This document shows positions 51,358 through 60,408 of a stretch of DNA of 64,000 nucleotides, one piece after another. Within the stretch, counting starts at the first letter, position 1; each line of letters starts with the position of its first letter. The stretch spans positions 5,704,001 to 5,768,000 of the forward strand of contig OZ244825.1 of the NCBI GenBank assembly GCA_965220385.1, read 5' to 3'. The position numbers were made by a program, and so were the translations under genes. The stretch comes from PCPOR2b sp965220385 (GTDB lineage Bacteria > Poribacteria > WGA-4E > PCPOR2b). Below the pieces are notes generated by a model. The model saw nothing but the letters and a program-made list of their open reading frames with translations. It was not told the origin of the DNA and ran no database searches.

Positions 51358-52362
51358 TTAGCCCGAAATCCCGCCTGTTGCGCGCATCAGGGTTTCCTGC
51401 ACGAGCAGTTCATGTGACATCGGTCGATCCGGCGGCTGCTTCCCGTTGATAGTTGCTACAAAGGCTTCTAATTCCAGTTCATAGGTTCTACCACGACCCT
51501 CCCCGTCTATCTTCACAAACTGCTCGCCTTCTTGGTAACCATCTTTCGCTTCTGCCAGACAGAGACGGATTTGTAGACCGGGCTCAAAGGGTTCGACAAT
51601 GATAGCACTCCCCTGACTGCCGTACACCTCAAAACGGCGTGCTGCTGGTTGTATCTCCATCGCGGCGATGTCGATAAAGGCGAGGGCATTCTCAAACTCG
51701 AAGACGCCCAAGGTATTATCCTGAAACGCTGCCGCTGAACCGGCATCGTTCCTTAAAAACGAGGTTACCTTTACCGGGCGACCCAAAATCCATACGACTT
51801 GGTCGAGCATATGGCCGCCCAAATCGAAGAAGATACCGCCATGATGTGTATCACTGATCCGAATGCGGGCATCTTCAGTTATATTCGTGGACATGTGGGC
51901 GCGCACGGAGAACACATTGCCTAAAAAGCCCGACTTTGCCCAGTTAGCAACCTGCCTGAAAGCGGAGTGATAGCGCAGCATATAGCCCATCTGAATGAGC
52001 AGCCCCTTCTCTTCTGCGGCAGCGACCGTCCGCTGCCACTGGGGCCAGTTGTCGCCGGCGGGTTTATCATACCAGACGTGCTTGCCGGCATTAACGATCT
52101 CTTCAGTCTGATCGAGACTTTCCGCGTTGAGTCCCTCGGAAGCAATCGCCACAATGCTTTCATCGTCCAACATTTCGCTTTTGTTGTCGAACCAGTTTAC
52201 ACCCTCAAAGGCGCCGCCTGATCCTTCAAGCGCAGCGCGTTGTTGCTGGTCAGGTTCAAAAACCCCAGCGATTTCGACATCGTCATTCACCTGCATCGCC
52301 TGCAACTTGCCGGAGGCGTGTCCATGTTTAGTTCCGTACTGAGCCATTCGTATTTTCGCCAT
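51358..52362 (-). CDS. Gfo/Idh/MocA-family oxidoreductase (DKP variant)
   Basis: This is a 334-residue protein. The cofactor loop has an unusual start, MAKIRMAQYGTKHGHASGK, with His/Gly in place of the plain G-x-G-x-x-G. The EKP motif is HVWYDKPAG, so Asp replaces Glu. The C-domain has GGIFFDLGGHMLDQVVWILGRP. These changes are seen in the subgroup of oxidoreductase-like proteins common in Planctomycetes and Poribacteria. The start 52362 has GGAG upstream; the ATG 12 nt earlier is less likely. It lies 37 nt upstream of the GNAT fusion gene, probably in one transcript. Confidence 0.9.
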   Translation of the reverse strand: MAKIRMAQYGTKHGHASGKLQAMQVNDDVEIAGVFEPDQQQRAALEGSGGAFEGVNWFDNKSEMLDDESIVAIASEGLNAESLDQTEEIVNAGKHVWYDKPAGDNWPQWQRTVAAAEEKGLLIQMGYMLRYHSAFRQVANWAKSGFLGNVFSVRAHMSTNITEDARIRISDTHHGGIFFDLGGHMLDQVVWILGRPVKVTSFLRNDAGSAAAFQDNTLGVFEFENALAFIDIAAMEIQPAARRFEVYGSQGSAIIVEPFEPGLQIRLCLAEAKDGYQEGEQFVKIDGEGRGRTYELELEAFVATINGKQPPDRPMSHELLVQETLMRATGGISG

Positions 52363-52513
52363 ATTTTTCTCCAAAATTTTCGTTACGAGTTTGCCCCAAT
52401 TCGACCGGGTTTATAGTTACTTATCCAAAGGGTTAATGCGCTCTAACTATACTCGGAAATCTACACCGTGTCAAGTACTTTGCAGTGATCGCATTGGCGA
52501 TAAGAATTCCTGC

Positions 52514-52542
52514 TTGTGCAAGGTGTTGTGATGGGGTATTAT
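52514..52542 (+). promoter_or_regulatory. Candidate promoter of the phosphodiesterase-like gene
   Basis: TTGTGC (52514-52519), a 17-nt spacer and TATTAT (52537-52542), about 80 nt before the start. Only moderate matches. Confidence 0.35.
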
Positions 52543-52620
52543 AGAAAGGAGCAATCAAAATTCGTTGGTATTCTGGTATGTACCGGTTAAAGGCATTTCA
52601 CACGATTGGGAGGGAATTTC

Positions 52621-53430
52621 ATGCAGAACTCTTCAAGCTACGGCACGATCCTCATTGTCATCGACGGTTGCCGTCCTGACGGTATCCAACAGGCGGATAC
52701 ACCGAGTATTGATACCCTGATTGCACGTGGGGCTTATACCTTTAATGCACAGAGCGTTGTCCCATCCTCTACGCTACCGTGCCATACCTCGATGTTTCGC
52801 GGCGTAACCCCGTCACGGCACGGTATCACAACCAACACGTGGGTCCCGATGGTGCGTCCAGTGCCGAGTATCACTGAAGCCGCTCACGCAGTGAAAAAGA
52901 AGACAGCGTTCATTTATAACTGGGAACAGCTTCGGGATTTGGCAGCGCCGGGTTCGCTCGATTTTTCCTATTTCAGGGAGAACCTTGACGAACCGGAGGG
53001 CGACCTAACAATCGGGCGGATTGCAGCGGAACACATAGTTGCTGAACAACCGGATTTCTGCTTTGTCTATTTGGGCGTGGTGGATATTGTAGGACATCGA
53101 CATGCATGGATGTCTGAGGAATATATTGAACAGATTGGTATTGCGGACCGGGCAATCGGGATTTTACTCGAAGCACTCGAAAAGGCAAATCTCTTGGAAC
53201 GTTACTTTATCCTCGTTCAGAGCGATCACGGTGGGCACGGAAAGAGTCACGGAACAGATATGCCGGAAGATTTGACGATTCCGTGGATTGCAGCCGGTCC
53301 GAAAATCCAACAGACCGGCGAGATCAAGGAACCAGTACGTATTTTCGACACCGCACCGACGCTCGCTCACGTCTTAGACGTACCATTGTCGGAAGACTGG
53401 GAAGGGCAGCCAATCATGGAAATTTTTTGA
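52621..53430 (+). CDS. Alkaline-phosphatase-superfamily phosphodiesterase (type I NPP-like)
   Basis: The 269-residue protein opens with VIDGCRPDGI (metal-binding Asp15), followed by NAQSVVPSSTLPCHTSMFRGVTPSRHG with the Thr/Ser nucleophile. Later metal ligands sit in VDIVGHRHAW and LVQSDHGGHGKSHG. The core is short, as in nucleotide pyrophosphatase or phosphopentomutase-like single-domain members. No signal peptide is present, so it is probably cytoplasmic. GGGAGG precedes the ATG at 52621. It is convergent with the cyclase-family gene. Confidence 0.88.
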   Translation: MQNSSSYGTILIVIDGCRPDGIQQADTPSIDTLIARGAYTFNAQSVVPSSTLPCHTSMFRGVTPSRHGITTNTWVPMVRPVPSITEAAHAVKKKTAFIYNWEQLRDLAAPGSLDFSYFRENLDEPEGDLTIGRIAAEHIVAEQPDFCFVYLGVVDIVGHRHAWMSEEYIEQIGIADRAIGILLEALEKANLLERYFILVQSDHGGHGKSHGTDMPEDLTIPWIAAGPKIQQTGEIKEPVRIFDTAPTLAHVLDVPLSEDWEGQPIMEIF

Positions 53431-53469
53431 TTGCCACATTAATCGGTAGGAATACGGCACTACCACCTA

Positions 53470-54168
53470 TCAATCAGATGTTCCCTCGAATGCCAACACA
53501 CGCAACGGAATGGCGTCCGTTCCAAGGACGGGCAGCGGTTGTGCAAAAACGTACACACGACTCTCGCGAAGATCCTCCAGATGAGCAAGACTCTCAATTA
53601 ACGGAATACCCCGATCAAACAGGATGTGGTGGTTAATCAGTTCGCGGCTGCCCGGCACCTCAAGCCCGGGACTGTCGATGCCGAGTAGCTTTACCCCCGA
53701 ATCAACCAACCATTGGAGTGCATCAGGCGTAGGATAGGGCGGTCCCCCGCCTTCGGTCGCAGCACGGCGATCCCAACCGAAATAGATAAAAACGATGTCG
53801 CCCGCCCGGATTCCTCCGACTTGCGATGCTGCTTCCTCAAGGCGCGGACGTTCAACGGGCATTGACCAAGGCACATCGCTGAGATCTAAGATAGCAGCCT
53901 CACCAAAGAATTGTTCGACCGGTACTTCGCCAACCGCTGCGCCGTTCTCGACCGCGTGCAGGGGAGCCTCAACGTGGGTGCCCGCATGACCACTCATCCC
54001 GATCTGTGTGACCACATACCAGCGACCTGACGCCGGAGCGGTTTCGGGATCGCTGACAATGCTGTCAATCTGTGTTTCATACCGAACCCACGGATGCTGC
54101 CCCTCGCTCGGAACCAGTGGACGGGATAGATCCACGATACGGCTGTAGTGGAAAGTCGGTGCTGTCAT
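53470..54168 (-). CDS. Cyclase-family hydrolase (kynurenine formamidase-like)
   Basis: The 232-residue protein has the family metal motif MSGHAGTHVEAPLHAV near residues 54-69, followed by YFGWDRR and GIDSPGLEVPG. Members are metal-dependent amidases or lactonases, including arylformamidase and isatin hydrolase. No tryptophan-degradation gene is nearby. Its ATG overlaps the stop of the TIM-barrel gene by four bases (ATGA), so the products are likely made in step. Confidence 0.88.
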   Translation of the reverse strand: MTAPTFHYSRIVDLSRPLVPSEGQHPWVRYETQIDSIVSDPETAPASGRWYVVTQIGMSGHAGTHVEAPLHAVENGAAVGEVPVEQFFGEAAILDLSDVPWSMPVERPRLEEAASQVGGIRAGDIVFIYFGWDRRAATEGGGPPYPTPDALQWLVDSGVKLLGIDSPGLEVPGSRELINHHILFDRGIPLIESLAHLEDLRESRVYVFAQPLPVLGTDAIPLRVLAFEGTSD

Positions 54169-54977
54169 TTCCTCTCCCCTCCTCCACGAGCGAACCGTTT
54201 GAGTGTTGCGGCAGCTTCTGTTGGTGAATCGTAAACAGGCAGCTCACCGGTCTGCGTCACGCGCCCGTAATATCCAGCTTCGCACAACGCTCGTAGATAC
54301 GCTGCGTGTTCGGCCGCGGTGGTCTGCGGACGTCCTCGCCCGGGCTCGGCGATGTGTGCGTGGATTAGGTATGGACCCGCTGCAGCAAGCGTATCAAATG
54401 ACTCGCCGTTCAGTCCCATGTGAAAGAAATCCGCCATCAACTGGATACCGGGACGATTGACCTCCCGAACCACCTCAACCCCTTCTGGAACCGTATTGAT
54501 AAGGTTCGCGTCATCGTAGTTGTACGGTTCGAGCGCAACCTGTACACCGCGAGGTTCACCAAGGTCAGCACACATCTGAAGAAAATCGTTCACCTGCTCC
54601 AGGGCGCGGTCGCGAGAAAATCCGTCGGGGACAAAGCGAGATCCACCGCTGCCGTAACCGATAACTGGAACTCCAGCCTGCTGCATTGCATCAAAGAGAC
54701 GTATGACATAGGCACGCACTTGCGCGCTATCAACCTCCGGTCCAACCACTTTTGATCGAGCCAGAAAGCCGCACATCGCTGTAACGGGCACCGGCGATCC
54801 CTGAATTTGTTCAAGTGCTTGTTGTTCAATAGTTCCACCGGCCTCATCAATACCAAGGAGACCGGGAGAGATTTCAGCGTAGTCATAGCCCCACGCTGCG
54901 ACATCCTCCAACTGGTCAAGGCTTCCGATAAGCAGTCCTATCTCCATCGCGACAGATTCCGTTGTTTCATGATCCAT
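54165..54977 (-). CDS. Sugar phosphate isomerase/epimerase-like TIM-barrel protein
   Basis: The 270-residue xylose-isomerase-like barrel has candidate metal ligands Glu in VALEPYNYD, Asp in LMADFFHMG and His in IHAHIAEPG. The last ligand strand (YYGRVTQTGELPVY) does not show the usual S-x-E form, so activity is less certain than for the relative at 43727-44599. TAGGAGG lies before the ATG. It is coupled to the cyclase-family gene downstream. Confidence 0.85.
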   Translation of the reverse strand: MDHETTESVAMEIGLLIGSLDQLEDVAAWGYDYAEISPGLLGIDEAGGTIEQQALEQIQGSPVPVTAMCGFLARSKVVGPEVDSAQVRAYVIRLFDAMQQAGVPVIGYGSGGSRFVPDGFSRDRALEQVNDFLQMCADLGEPRGVQVALEPYNYDDANLINTVPEGVEVVREVNRPGIQLMADFFHMGLNGESFDTLAAAGPYLIHAHIAEPGRGRPQTTAAEHAAYLRALCEAGYYGRVTQTGELPVYDSPTEAAATLKRFARGGGERK

Positions 54978-55003
54978 AGCTTACACCTCCTACTACAAAA
55001 ATC

Positions 55004-55032
55004 TTGAGTAAAACCGCAAGCTCTGATACACT
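55004..55032 (+). promoter_or_regulatory. Candidate promoter of the amidohydrolase gene
   Basis: TTGAGT (55004-55009), a 17-nt spacer and TACACT (55027-55032), 64 nt before the chosen start. Confidence 0.4.
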
Positions 55033-55095
55033 TGTAATTAATGCATGGCTCCGAAACGATTATACCACGATTCTAAGTTAGAAAGGACAAGAAAT

Positions 55096-56388
55096 ATGGC
55101 AACAGATCTTGCACAACATATCCAAACGACTCCTATGGTCGATACACATGAACATCTGCGAAAAGAACCTGATTGGCTGGAAGACGGTCCCGATATTTTA
55201 CAGGACCTGTTCGGGAATTACGTTCCTGCAGATCTCAACACAGCGGGGGCATCGTCCGAGGCGATGCAACGTTTGATGGATGCGTCGGATCCGGATATCG
55301 CTGGACGTTTCGAGGGGATTCAGGAGGCGTGGGAAGCGACGCAATTCACCGGATACGGCGAGGCGGTGCGGCTCATTGCAGAGCACGTCTACGGGATTGA
55401 TGAACTCACTGGAGCGGCCCTAGAGTCAGCACAAAAGAAAATCAAAGCACTGCGCAAGCCCGGTGAACGTTATCGCCTGCTGCACGACGTAGCGAACCTC
55501 GATCATGTGCAGACTGACGATTTCAGTTGGCCCTGTTTGCCCGATCACTCCGGGTTGGACTTCTTTCTCTATGACCTCTCATGGGCTGGATTTTGCAATG
55601 GACAGATCGACACGAAACAGATCCACGCAGAGACGGGTGTTGAGGTGAAAGATCTCCGGACGCTGAAACAGGGGATGGAGGCAATTTTCGCGAAACATGG
55701 ACCGTGTGCTATTGCGGTGAAGGCACAACACGCCTACAACCGAACCCTTGATTGGGTCGAACGAAACGATGTTGAGGCATCGGCTGCGCTCTCCCAGGTG
55801 TTAAACCAATCCGCAGAAGAGCTTAGCGTCGAAACCTACCTCTGCTTGGGCGATTGGTGTTGGGCACGGGGGGTCGAGTTGTCTATCGAACATAACCTTC
55901 CATTCAAGATTCACACAGGCTACTACGCAGGAAATGACCGGATGCCCGTCCGTCGGATTCCGGCTGGAAATATGTGCGAGCTCTTTGCCCGCTACTTGGA
56001 CGCCAAGTTTGTCCTGATGCACATCGCCTACCCCTACAACGATGAGCTTGTCGCTTTAGCGAAGCATTATCGAAACATCTGGGTTGATCTGTGTTGGGCG
56101 TGGAGCATAGATCCGTATAGCTCCCGCGACTTTCTCCGGCGATTCATACACGCAGTTCCAGCAAATAAGATCTTTGCTTTTGGAGGGGATACGGGGTGGC
56201 CCACCAGTTCAATGGCTTACGCGATCCAAGCGCGTAACGAGATCCGCCGTGCCCTTGAGGGGGAGATTGCAGAGGGTTATATGACCGAAAAACAGGCGAT
56301 GCAGTTTGCCACACGCCTGATGCGAGATAATCAGTTCGCTTGTTTTGATGTGGAAGGAACGCGCGCGAATATTCGTGCTGCAGCCTAA
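55096..56388 (+). CDS. Amidohydrolase-superfamily TIM-barrel protein
   Basis: The 430-residue protein has the HxH metal motif in MVDTHEHLRKEPDW near the N-terminus. Later ligands are His in FKIHTGYYAG and VLMHIAYPY, and Asp in FAFGGDTGWP. The size and the long insertion between the first strand and the second His fit amidohydrolase-2 or uronate-isomerase-like enzymes, which decarboxylate, hydrolyse or isomerise. The upstream ATG at 55045 is rejected because AAAGGA precedes 55096 and the family start matches there. The gene is divergent from the cyclase pair. Confidence 0.85.
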   Translation: MATDLAQHIQTTPMVDTHEHLRKEPDWLEDGPDILQDLFGNYVPADLNTAGASSEAMQRLMDASDPDIAGRFEGIQEAWEATQFTGYGEAVRLIAEHVYGIDELTGAALESAQKKIKALRKPGERYRLLHDVANLDHVQTDDFSWPCLPDHSGLDFFLYDLSWAGFCNGQIDTKQIHAETGVEVKDLRTLKQGMEAIFAKHGPCAIAVKAQHAYNRTLDWVERNDVEASAALSQVLNQSAEELSVETYLCLGDWCWARGVELSIEHNLPFKIHTGYYAGNDRMPVRRIPAGNMCELFARYLDAKFVLMHIAYPYNDELVALAKHYRNIWVDLCWAWSIDPYSSRDFLRRFIHAVPANKIFAFGGDTGWPTSSMAYAIQARNEIRRALEGEIAEGYMTEKQAMQFATRLMRDNQFACFDVEGTRANIRAAA

Positions 56389-56476
56389 TAGAGAGTGGAA
56401 ATTAAATCACTCCTATACGCTCGCGGGGAACCGCCAGATTGCGCCGGGGTTGGAAAACGCTGCCCCGGTGCTTGCC

Positions 56477-56890
56477 TTATGCGGGATTTTTGACCCGGTC
56501 AAACGGGATCACTGCCACCGCTTCAATCTCAATCATCCACTCGGGGTTGACCAACCGGCTCACTTCGACCAACGTGCTGGCGGGATACGGTGGATCGAAA
56601 AAATCAGCGCGGACCGCGTGGATATCGGCGAGCGTCGACATATCGGTTACAAAGACTGTGACCTTGGCGATATCCGACATCTCGCCTCCGACGCTCGACA
56701 GGACCGTCTGAATGTTTGTCAGCGTCTGCCGGGTCTGTGCACGAATATCACCCGCCCCGACCGTGTTACCGTCCGGGTCCTGTGCGACATGCCCAGAAAT
56801 ATGCAAGACTTTGCCCTCCGGCTGCCATGCAGCCCCCGAAAAAATCCCAAAGGGCTTAACGACGCCCGGTGCGTTAAATCCATCTGCCAT
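56477..56890 (-). CDS. RidA/YjgF-family protein lacking the catalytic arginine
   Basis: In this 137-residue member of the Rid family the fold is well kept (FSGAAWQPEGKVLHISGHVA, QTRQTLTNIQTVLSSVGGEMSDIAKVTVFV, IEIEAVAV). Where RidA has P-A-R before the last strand, this protein has PASTLVEV. The arginine that supports imine deamination is absent, so it probably belongs to a non-RidA Rid subgroup of unknown function. AGAGGAG precedes the ATG. It is convergent with the amidohydrolase gene. Confidence 0.88.
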   Translation of the reverse strand: MADGFNAPGVVKPFGIFSGAAWQPEGKVLHISGHVAQDPDGNTVGAGDIRAQTRQTLTNIQTVLSSVGGEMSDIAKVTVFVTDMSTLADIHAVRADFFDPPYPASTLVEVSRLVNPEWMIEIEAVAVIPFDRVKNPA

Positions 56891-57567
56891 ATCAATTTTT
56901 CTCCTCTATTTATTTAGCTTTAAATGAGATCACATACCTTCCGGCATTATATCAGATGCTCTCTTTCACTGCCAGCGAATACTCAATTCCCAATCTGCCA
57001 TCTATTCACTTTCAAAGAGTAAGAAAACATACCAAATCAAAAATAAACTGAAGAATATTGCGGAGTGTGCGTTAAAAAATTAAAACGGCAAGATCTTCTA
57101 TCACTATATATTAGGCGAAGGATTCCCAAATACCCTGTGGATCTCAGAAGTGAATTTCCGTTGTTAATCAGGAGTTACGTACTTCAGCCCTAATTTTATC
57201 GGTTCCGTTCCGATGCGTGAGGCGTAAAGGTGAGCTTTTGTATCACAATCTGTATGAGGTTTCAGAAAATAAATCGGTAATTCTATATTTTCCCCATCCC
57301 CGGTAGGTGCGGTTTCCAACCGCACCGGACATCACTCGGAAATTATCGAATTAATAAATCGGGACTTACGCACTCCAGATTGTAGTTGCCCGCCTGTCCC
57401 AATAAGTCGGGGATTCATTGCCGAACTACAGGGCTTTGACCGTTCAACTGCGTAACTCCTAAGGACTATTGCACCGGAAAAATACCCAGCATCTCGCCTT
57501 TTCATCGGACGCACAGAAGTTGGTTCTGATTCCCTTTGGTGTTGATTTCAATTTTTTTTAAGAACAA
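56891..57567. other. Gene-free stretch with dispersed repeat remnants
   Basis: This 677-nt AT-rich spacer has no supported gene. It holds a perfect hairpin at 57306-57326. At 57388-57418 is CCCGCCTGTCCC-AATAAGT-CGGGGATTCATTG, a decayed copy of the element at 47103-47132. ACTTACGCA-like words also occur (57180, 57362). No promoter of good quality is seen for the following MFS gene. Confidence 0.65.
57306..57326. repeat. Perfect 9-bp hairpin GGTGCGGTT-TCC-AACCGCACC
   Basis: GGTGCGGTT (57306-57314) and AACCGCACC (57318-57326) enclose TCC, with extra CC/GG pairing just outside. It is a compact, GC-rich element in an AT-rich spacer and looks like an intergenic palindromic repeat. Confidence 0.75.
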
Positions 57568-58881
57568 ATGCGTACTTTTACAGTTATCTGGTTTGGTCAG
57601 CTCGTTTCATTACTGGGCACGGCCATGACCCGCTTCGCCTTGCTGATTTGGGCTTATGAACAAACCGGCAAAGCAACGACACTGGCGTTACTCGGCTTCT
57701 TTTCATTCGGCTTAGATATATTGTTGAGTCCGATAGCAGGGGTTTGGGTTGACCGTTGGGATAGACGGTTGGTACTGTTGTTTGCGGACCTCGGTGCCGG
57801 GTTGATGACGGTCACGATACTGATCTTATACATGACAAATACTCTACAGATTTGGCACCTTTATGTGGTACAAACGCTAACGGGTGGATTCACAGCGTTT
57901 CAAGCACCCGCATATACCGCTGCCACGACTATGCTGGTTCCAAAATCGCAATATACACGGACCAGCGGCATGCGTTCTCTCGCAAGTTCTACGTCGCAGG
58001 TGCTTGCTCCGGTGTTTGCCGGGGTTATGCTAAGACTAATAGGCATCGGCGGCGTGATGCTGATTGACGTCGCGACTTTCCTCGTCGCCGTGACAACGCT
58101 CTTGATTGTGTGCATTCCGCACCCGACAGCAACACAAAAAGATGCGACAGAGAGCCGAATGTGGAGGGAAGTCGGCTTCGGCTTCCACTACATCCGCCAT
58201 CGACGTGGTCTCCTTGGATTGGTAATTCTTTTTATGGGTATCAACTTTTTCGCCGCATTGACCTACTTTTCAATTCTCCCGGCGATGATTCTGGCACGGA
58301 GTGGACGGAACGAGTTGACACTGGCGACCGTACAGGCTGCGCTGGGGATCGGGGGCGTTGTTGGGGGACTGTTAGTTAGTATCTGGGGTGGCCCAAAGCG
58401 ACGGATACATAGCATCTGCACAGGTGCGGCTCTCTCGTTTTTGCTTGGAGATTTCTTGTTAGCACTCGGACGGAACGTGCAGACTTGGGCACTCGCCGCG
58501 TTTCTCGCTGCATTTTTTATTCCGTTCATCTCCAGTGCCCACCGCGCAATCTGGCAGGCGAAAGTCGCACCGGAGGTACAAGGACGTGTTTTTTCAGTGA
58601 AGGGGATGCTTGAACTCGTTCCCATGCCGCTTGGCTACCTGCTGGCAGGACCGCTGGCAGACCGCTGGTTTGAACCGGCGATGATGATAGGTGGGAGCTT
58701 GGAAGTGACGTGCGACTGGCTAGTCGGGACAGGACCCGGTGCGGGCATGGCACTCATGTTCGCCTGCAATGCGATACTGGGCATAACAATGAGCTTGAGC
58801 AGTTACCTGTTTCAGGTGGTGCGTCGCGCCGAAAGCGATTTGCCAGACCATGATGCTGTGTCTGCGCCACAGTCTGTTTAA
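57568..58881 (+). CDS. Major facilitator superfamily transporter (putative efflux)
   Basis: The 437-residue protein has about 12 hydrophobic segments. WVDRWDRRLVLLFADL, after helix 2, is the MFS loop 2-3 motif (G-x-x-x-D-R-x-x-R-R type). The ELVPMPLGYLLAGPLADRW segment lies late in the protein. It resembles the MFS_3/enterobactin-exporter group, so export of a small compound or drug is a reasonable inference. The ribosome site is weak (AAGAAC). Its end is 34 nt before the methyltransferase start. Confidence 0.85.
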   Translation: MRTFTVIWFGQLVSLLGTAMTRFALLIWAYEQTGKATTLALLGFFSFGLDILLSPIAGVWVDRWDRRLVLLFADLGAGLMTVTILILYMTNTLQIWHLYVVQTLTGGFTAFQAPAYTAATTMLVPKSQYTRTSGMRSLASSTSQVLAPVFAGVMLRLIGIGGVMLIDVATFLVAVTTLLIVCIPHPTATQKDATESRMWREVGFGFHYIRHRRGLLGLVILFMGINFFAALTYFSILPAMILARSGRNELTLATVQAALGIGGVVGGLLVSIWGGPKRRIHSICTGAALSFLLGDFLLALGRNVQTWALAAFLAAFFIPFISSAHRAIWQAKVAPEVQGRVFSVKGMLELVPMPLGYLLAGPLADRWFEPAMMIGGSLEVTCDWLVGTGPGAGMALMFACNAILGITMSLSSYLFQVVRRAESDLPDHDAVSAPQSV

Positions 58882-58915
58882 AGTTTTAACACTACAAATC
58901 AAGAGGTATCCCCAC

Positions 58916-59791
58916 ATGTGCAAGCAAAATAGCCTGCAAGAGAATTTTCCCCCAATTTATAATAAAAAACTTCCAAACGAAATCGTGGCTCATTATGAGC
59001 AGGGAGATGAAATTGAACGACTTTCCTCAAGCCTAGGACAACTTGAGGAAACGCGTATGCGAGAGCTGATTGCGCGCCATTTGCCAGCAACACCAGCCGT
59101 AATATATGACGTGGGTGGTGGTCCCGGAAGCTATGCGTGCTGGCTGGCGAAACAAGGATACGAGGTTCATCTTGTGGATCCCGTTCCGCTTCATGTGGAA
59201 CAAGCATCCGCAGCATCGCAAGCCCAACCCGACCATCCAATTGCAGAACTCTGCATTGGAGATGCACGTCATTTGGACCGATCGGATAACTCTGTAGATA
59301 TCGTTCTCATGCTTGGACCACTGTACCATCTGACGGAACGAAGCCAACGAATCGCGGCATTACGAGAATCGTATCGAATCCTTCGGAAAGGTGGAATCAT
59401 ATTCGCTGTTGCTATCTCTCGATACGCTTCGACCTTGCACGGTATGATAGATGGTAACATGGATCCAGAGTTTATCAAAATTGCATCCCGAGATCTGCGG
59501 GAAGGGCAGCACCGCAACCCAAACGAGCATCCAAGGTACTTTACAACGGCGTTCCTCCATCGGCCAGAGGAATTCAAGTCAGAGATAGAAACGGCAGGAT
59601 TCAATATCGAAGGTCTGTTTGGGATTCAGGGGCCCGCTTGGCTGCTACAAAACCTCGAAGAACAGTGGGCTGATGCCAGCCACCGTGAGCGTCTGCTACA
59701 TATCGCCCGTTCCCTCGAAAACGAGCCATCAGTAATTGGTGTAAGCGCACATATTATGGCAATTGCTCGCAAAACGGAAGACACCGCCTAA
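58916..59791 (+). CDS. Class I SAM-dependent methyltransferase
   Basis: The 291-residue protein has SAM motif I IYDVGGGPGSYACWLAKQGYEVHLVDPVP (Asp at its end binding the ribose). Motif II/III is CIGDARHLD, with DIVLMLGPLYHL following. The substrate is unknown. The ATG at 58916 has GAGG upstream; the longer frame overlaps the MFS gene by 32 nt and is rejected. The closeness to an exporter suggests a modification-and-export or detoxification pair. Confidence 0.9.
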   Translation: MCKQNSLQENFPPIYNKKLPNEIVAHYEQGDEIERLSSSLGQLEETRMRELIARHLPATPAVIYDVGGGPGSYACWLAKQGYEVHLVDPVPLHVEQASAASQAQPDHPIAELCIGDARHLDRSDNSVDIVLMLGPLYHLTERSQRIAALRESYRILRKGGIIFAVAISRYASTLHGMIDGNMDPEFIKIASRDLREGQHRNPNEHPRYFTTAFLHRPEEFKSEIETAGFNIEGLFGIQGPAWLLQNLEEQWADASHRERLLHIARSLENEPSVIGVSAHIMAIARKTEDTA

Positions 59792-59853
59792 GAGGATAGA
59801 CGGCTTAATAATGGGAAAAGGAAGATTAGGCAAAGGAGCAAAGGGCAAACTGA

Positions 59854-60408
59854 ATGAAAACCTTAAAAGCCTATAATGGCGCCAAACAATTGCTGAATGT
59901 GGAGACACACCGCCTCTGCTTTAAGATCATTGAAATGAGTGATGTAGATTTCATTCATCAACTATATTCCGACTGGAGGGTTTCACAACATCTAGGAAAA
60001 GTGCCATTTCCTTTCGGATATGAGGATGCGAAACGGACAACTTCTCATTGTGTCTCGAAGAAAAGTACCGAAGATACGATAACTTTACTCATTAAGAAAA
60101 AGGATGACCATCGAACTGTCGGGATTATCACCTTGAGAAAAGACGGAGAATTGGGAATACTAGGCTATTCAATTCTTCCTGAATTCTGGAATATGGGATT
60201 TGCAACCGAAGCCTGCAAGGGAATTGTTAATTTTGGATTTGAATATTTGGAACTGTCAACAATTCAGGCAAGTACCACTGAAAATAATATCGCTTCGATG
60301 AAGGTTCTGGAAAAGATAGGATTTTCCCTAAGAGAAGATGGAATAAAGGAAAACTCAATTCATAGTGGAGAGAGACTTGTCAGAAAATATCAAATTCAAA
60401 GCCAATAG
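59854..60408 (+). CDS. GNAT-family N-acetyltransferase (RimJ/RimL-like)
   Basis: In this 184-residue protein, ETHRLCFKIIEMSD is the first strand. LGYSILPEFWNMGFATEACKGIVNFGFE is the acetyl-CoA loop region (the usual Q/R-x-x-G-x-G/A reads NMGFATEA). ENNIASMKVLEKIGFSLREDG is the RimJ/RimL-type ending. It acetylates an amine, perhaps a peptide N-terminus or a drug. Base composition is visibly more AT-rich than in the flanking genes, a possible sign of transfer. Its end overlaps the Nudix gene. Confidence 0.88.
   Translation: MKTLKAYNGAKQLLNVETHRLCFKIIEMSDVDFIHQLYSDWRVSQHLGKVPFPFGYEDAKRTTSHCVSKKSTEDTITLLIKKKDDHRTVGIITLRKDGELGILGYSILPEFWNMGFATEACKGIVNFGFEYLELSTIQASTTENNIASMKVLEKIGFSLREDGIKENSIHSGERLVRKYQIQSQ

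Noticed and set aside
53470..54168. Kynurenine formamidase in tryptophan degradation
   Set aside because: The cyclase family is functionally broad, and no kynureninase or tryptophan dioxygenase gene is nearby; only the family call is kept.
57332..57514. 60-codon minus-strand frame in the 56891-57567 spacer
   Set aside because: It crosses the decayed repeat element, lacks a ribosome site and resembles no protein family.
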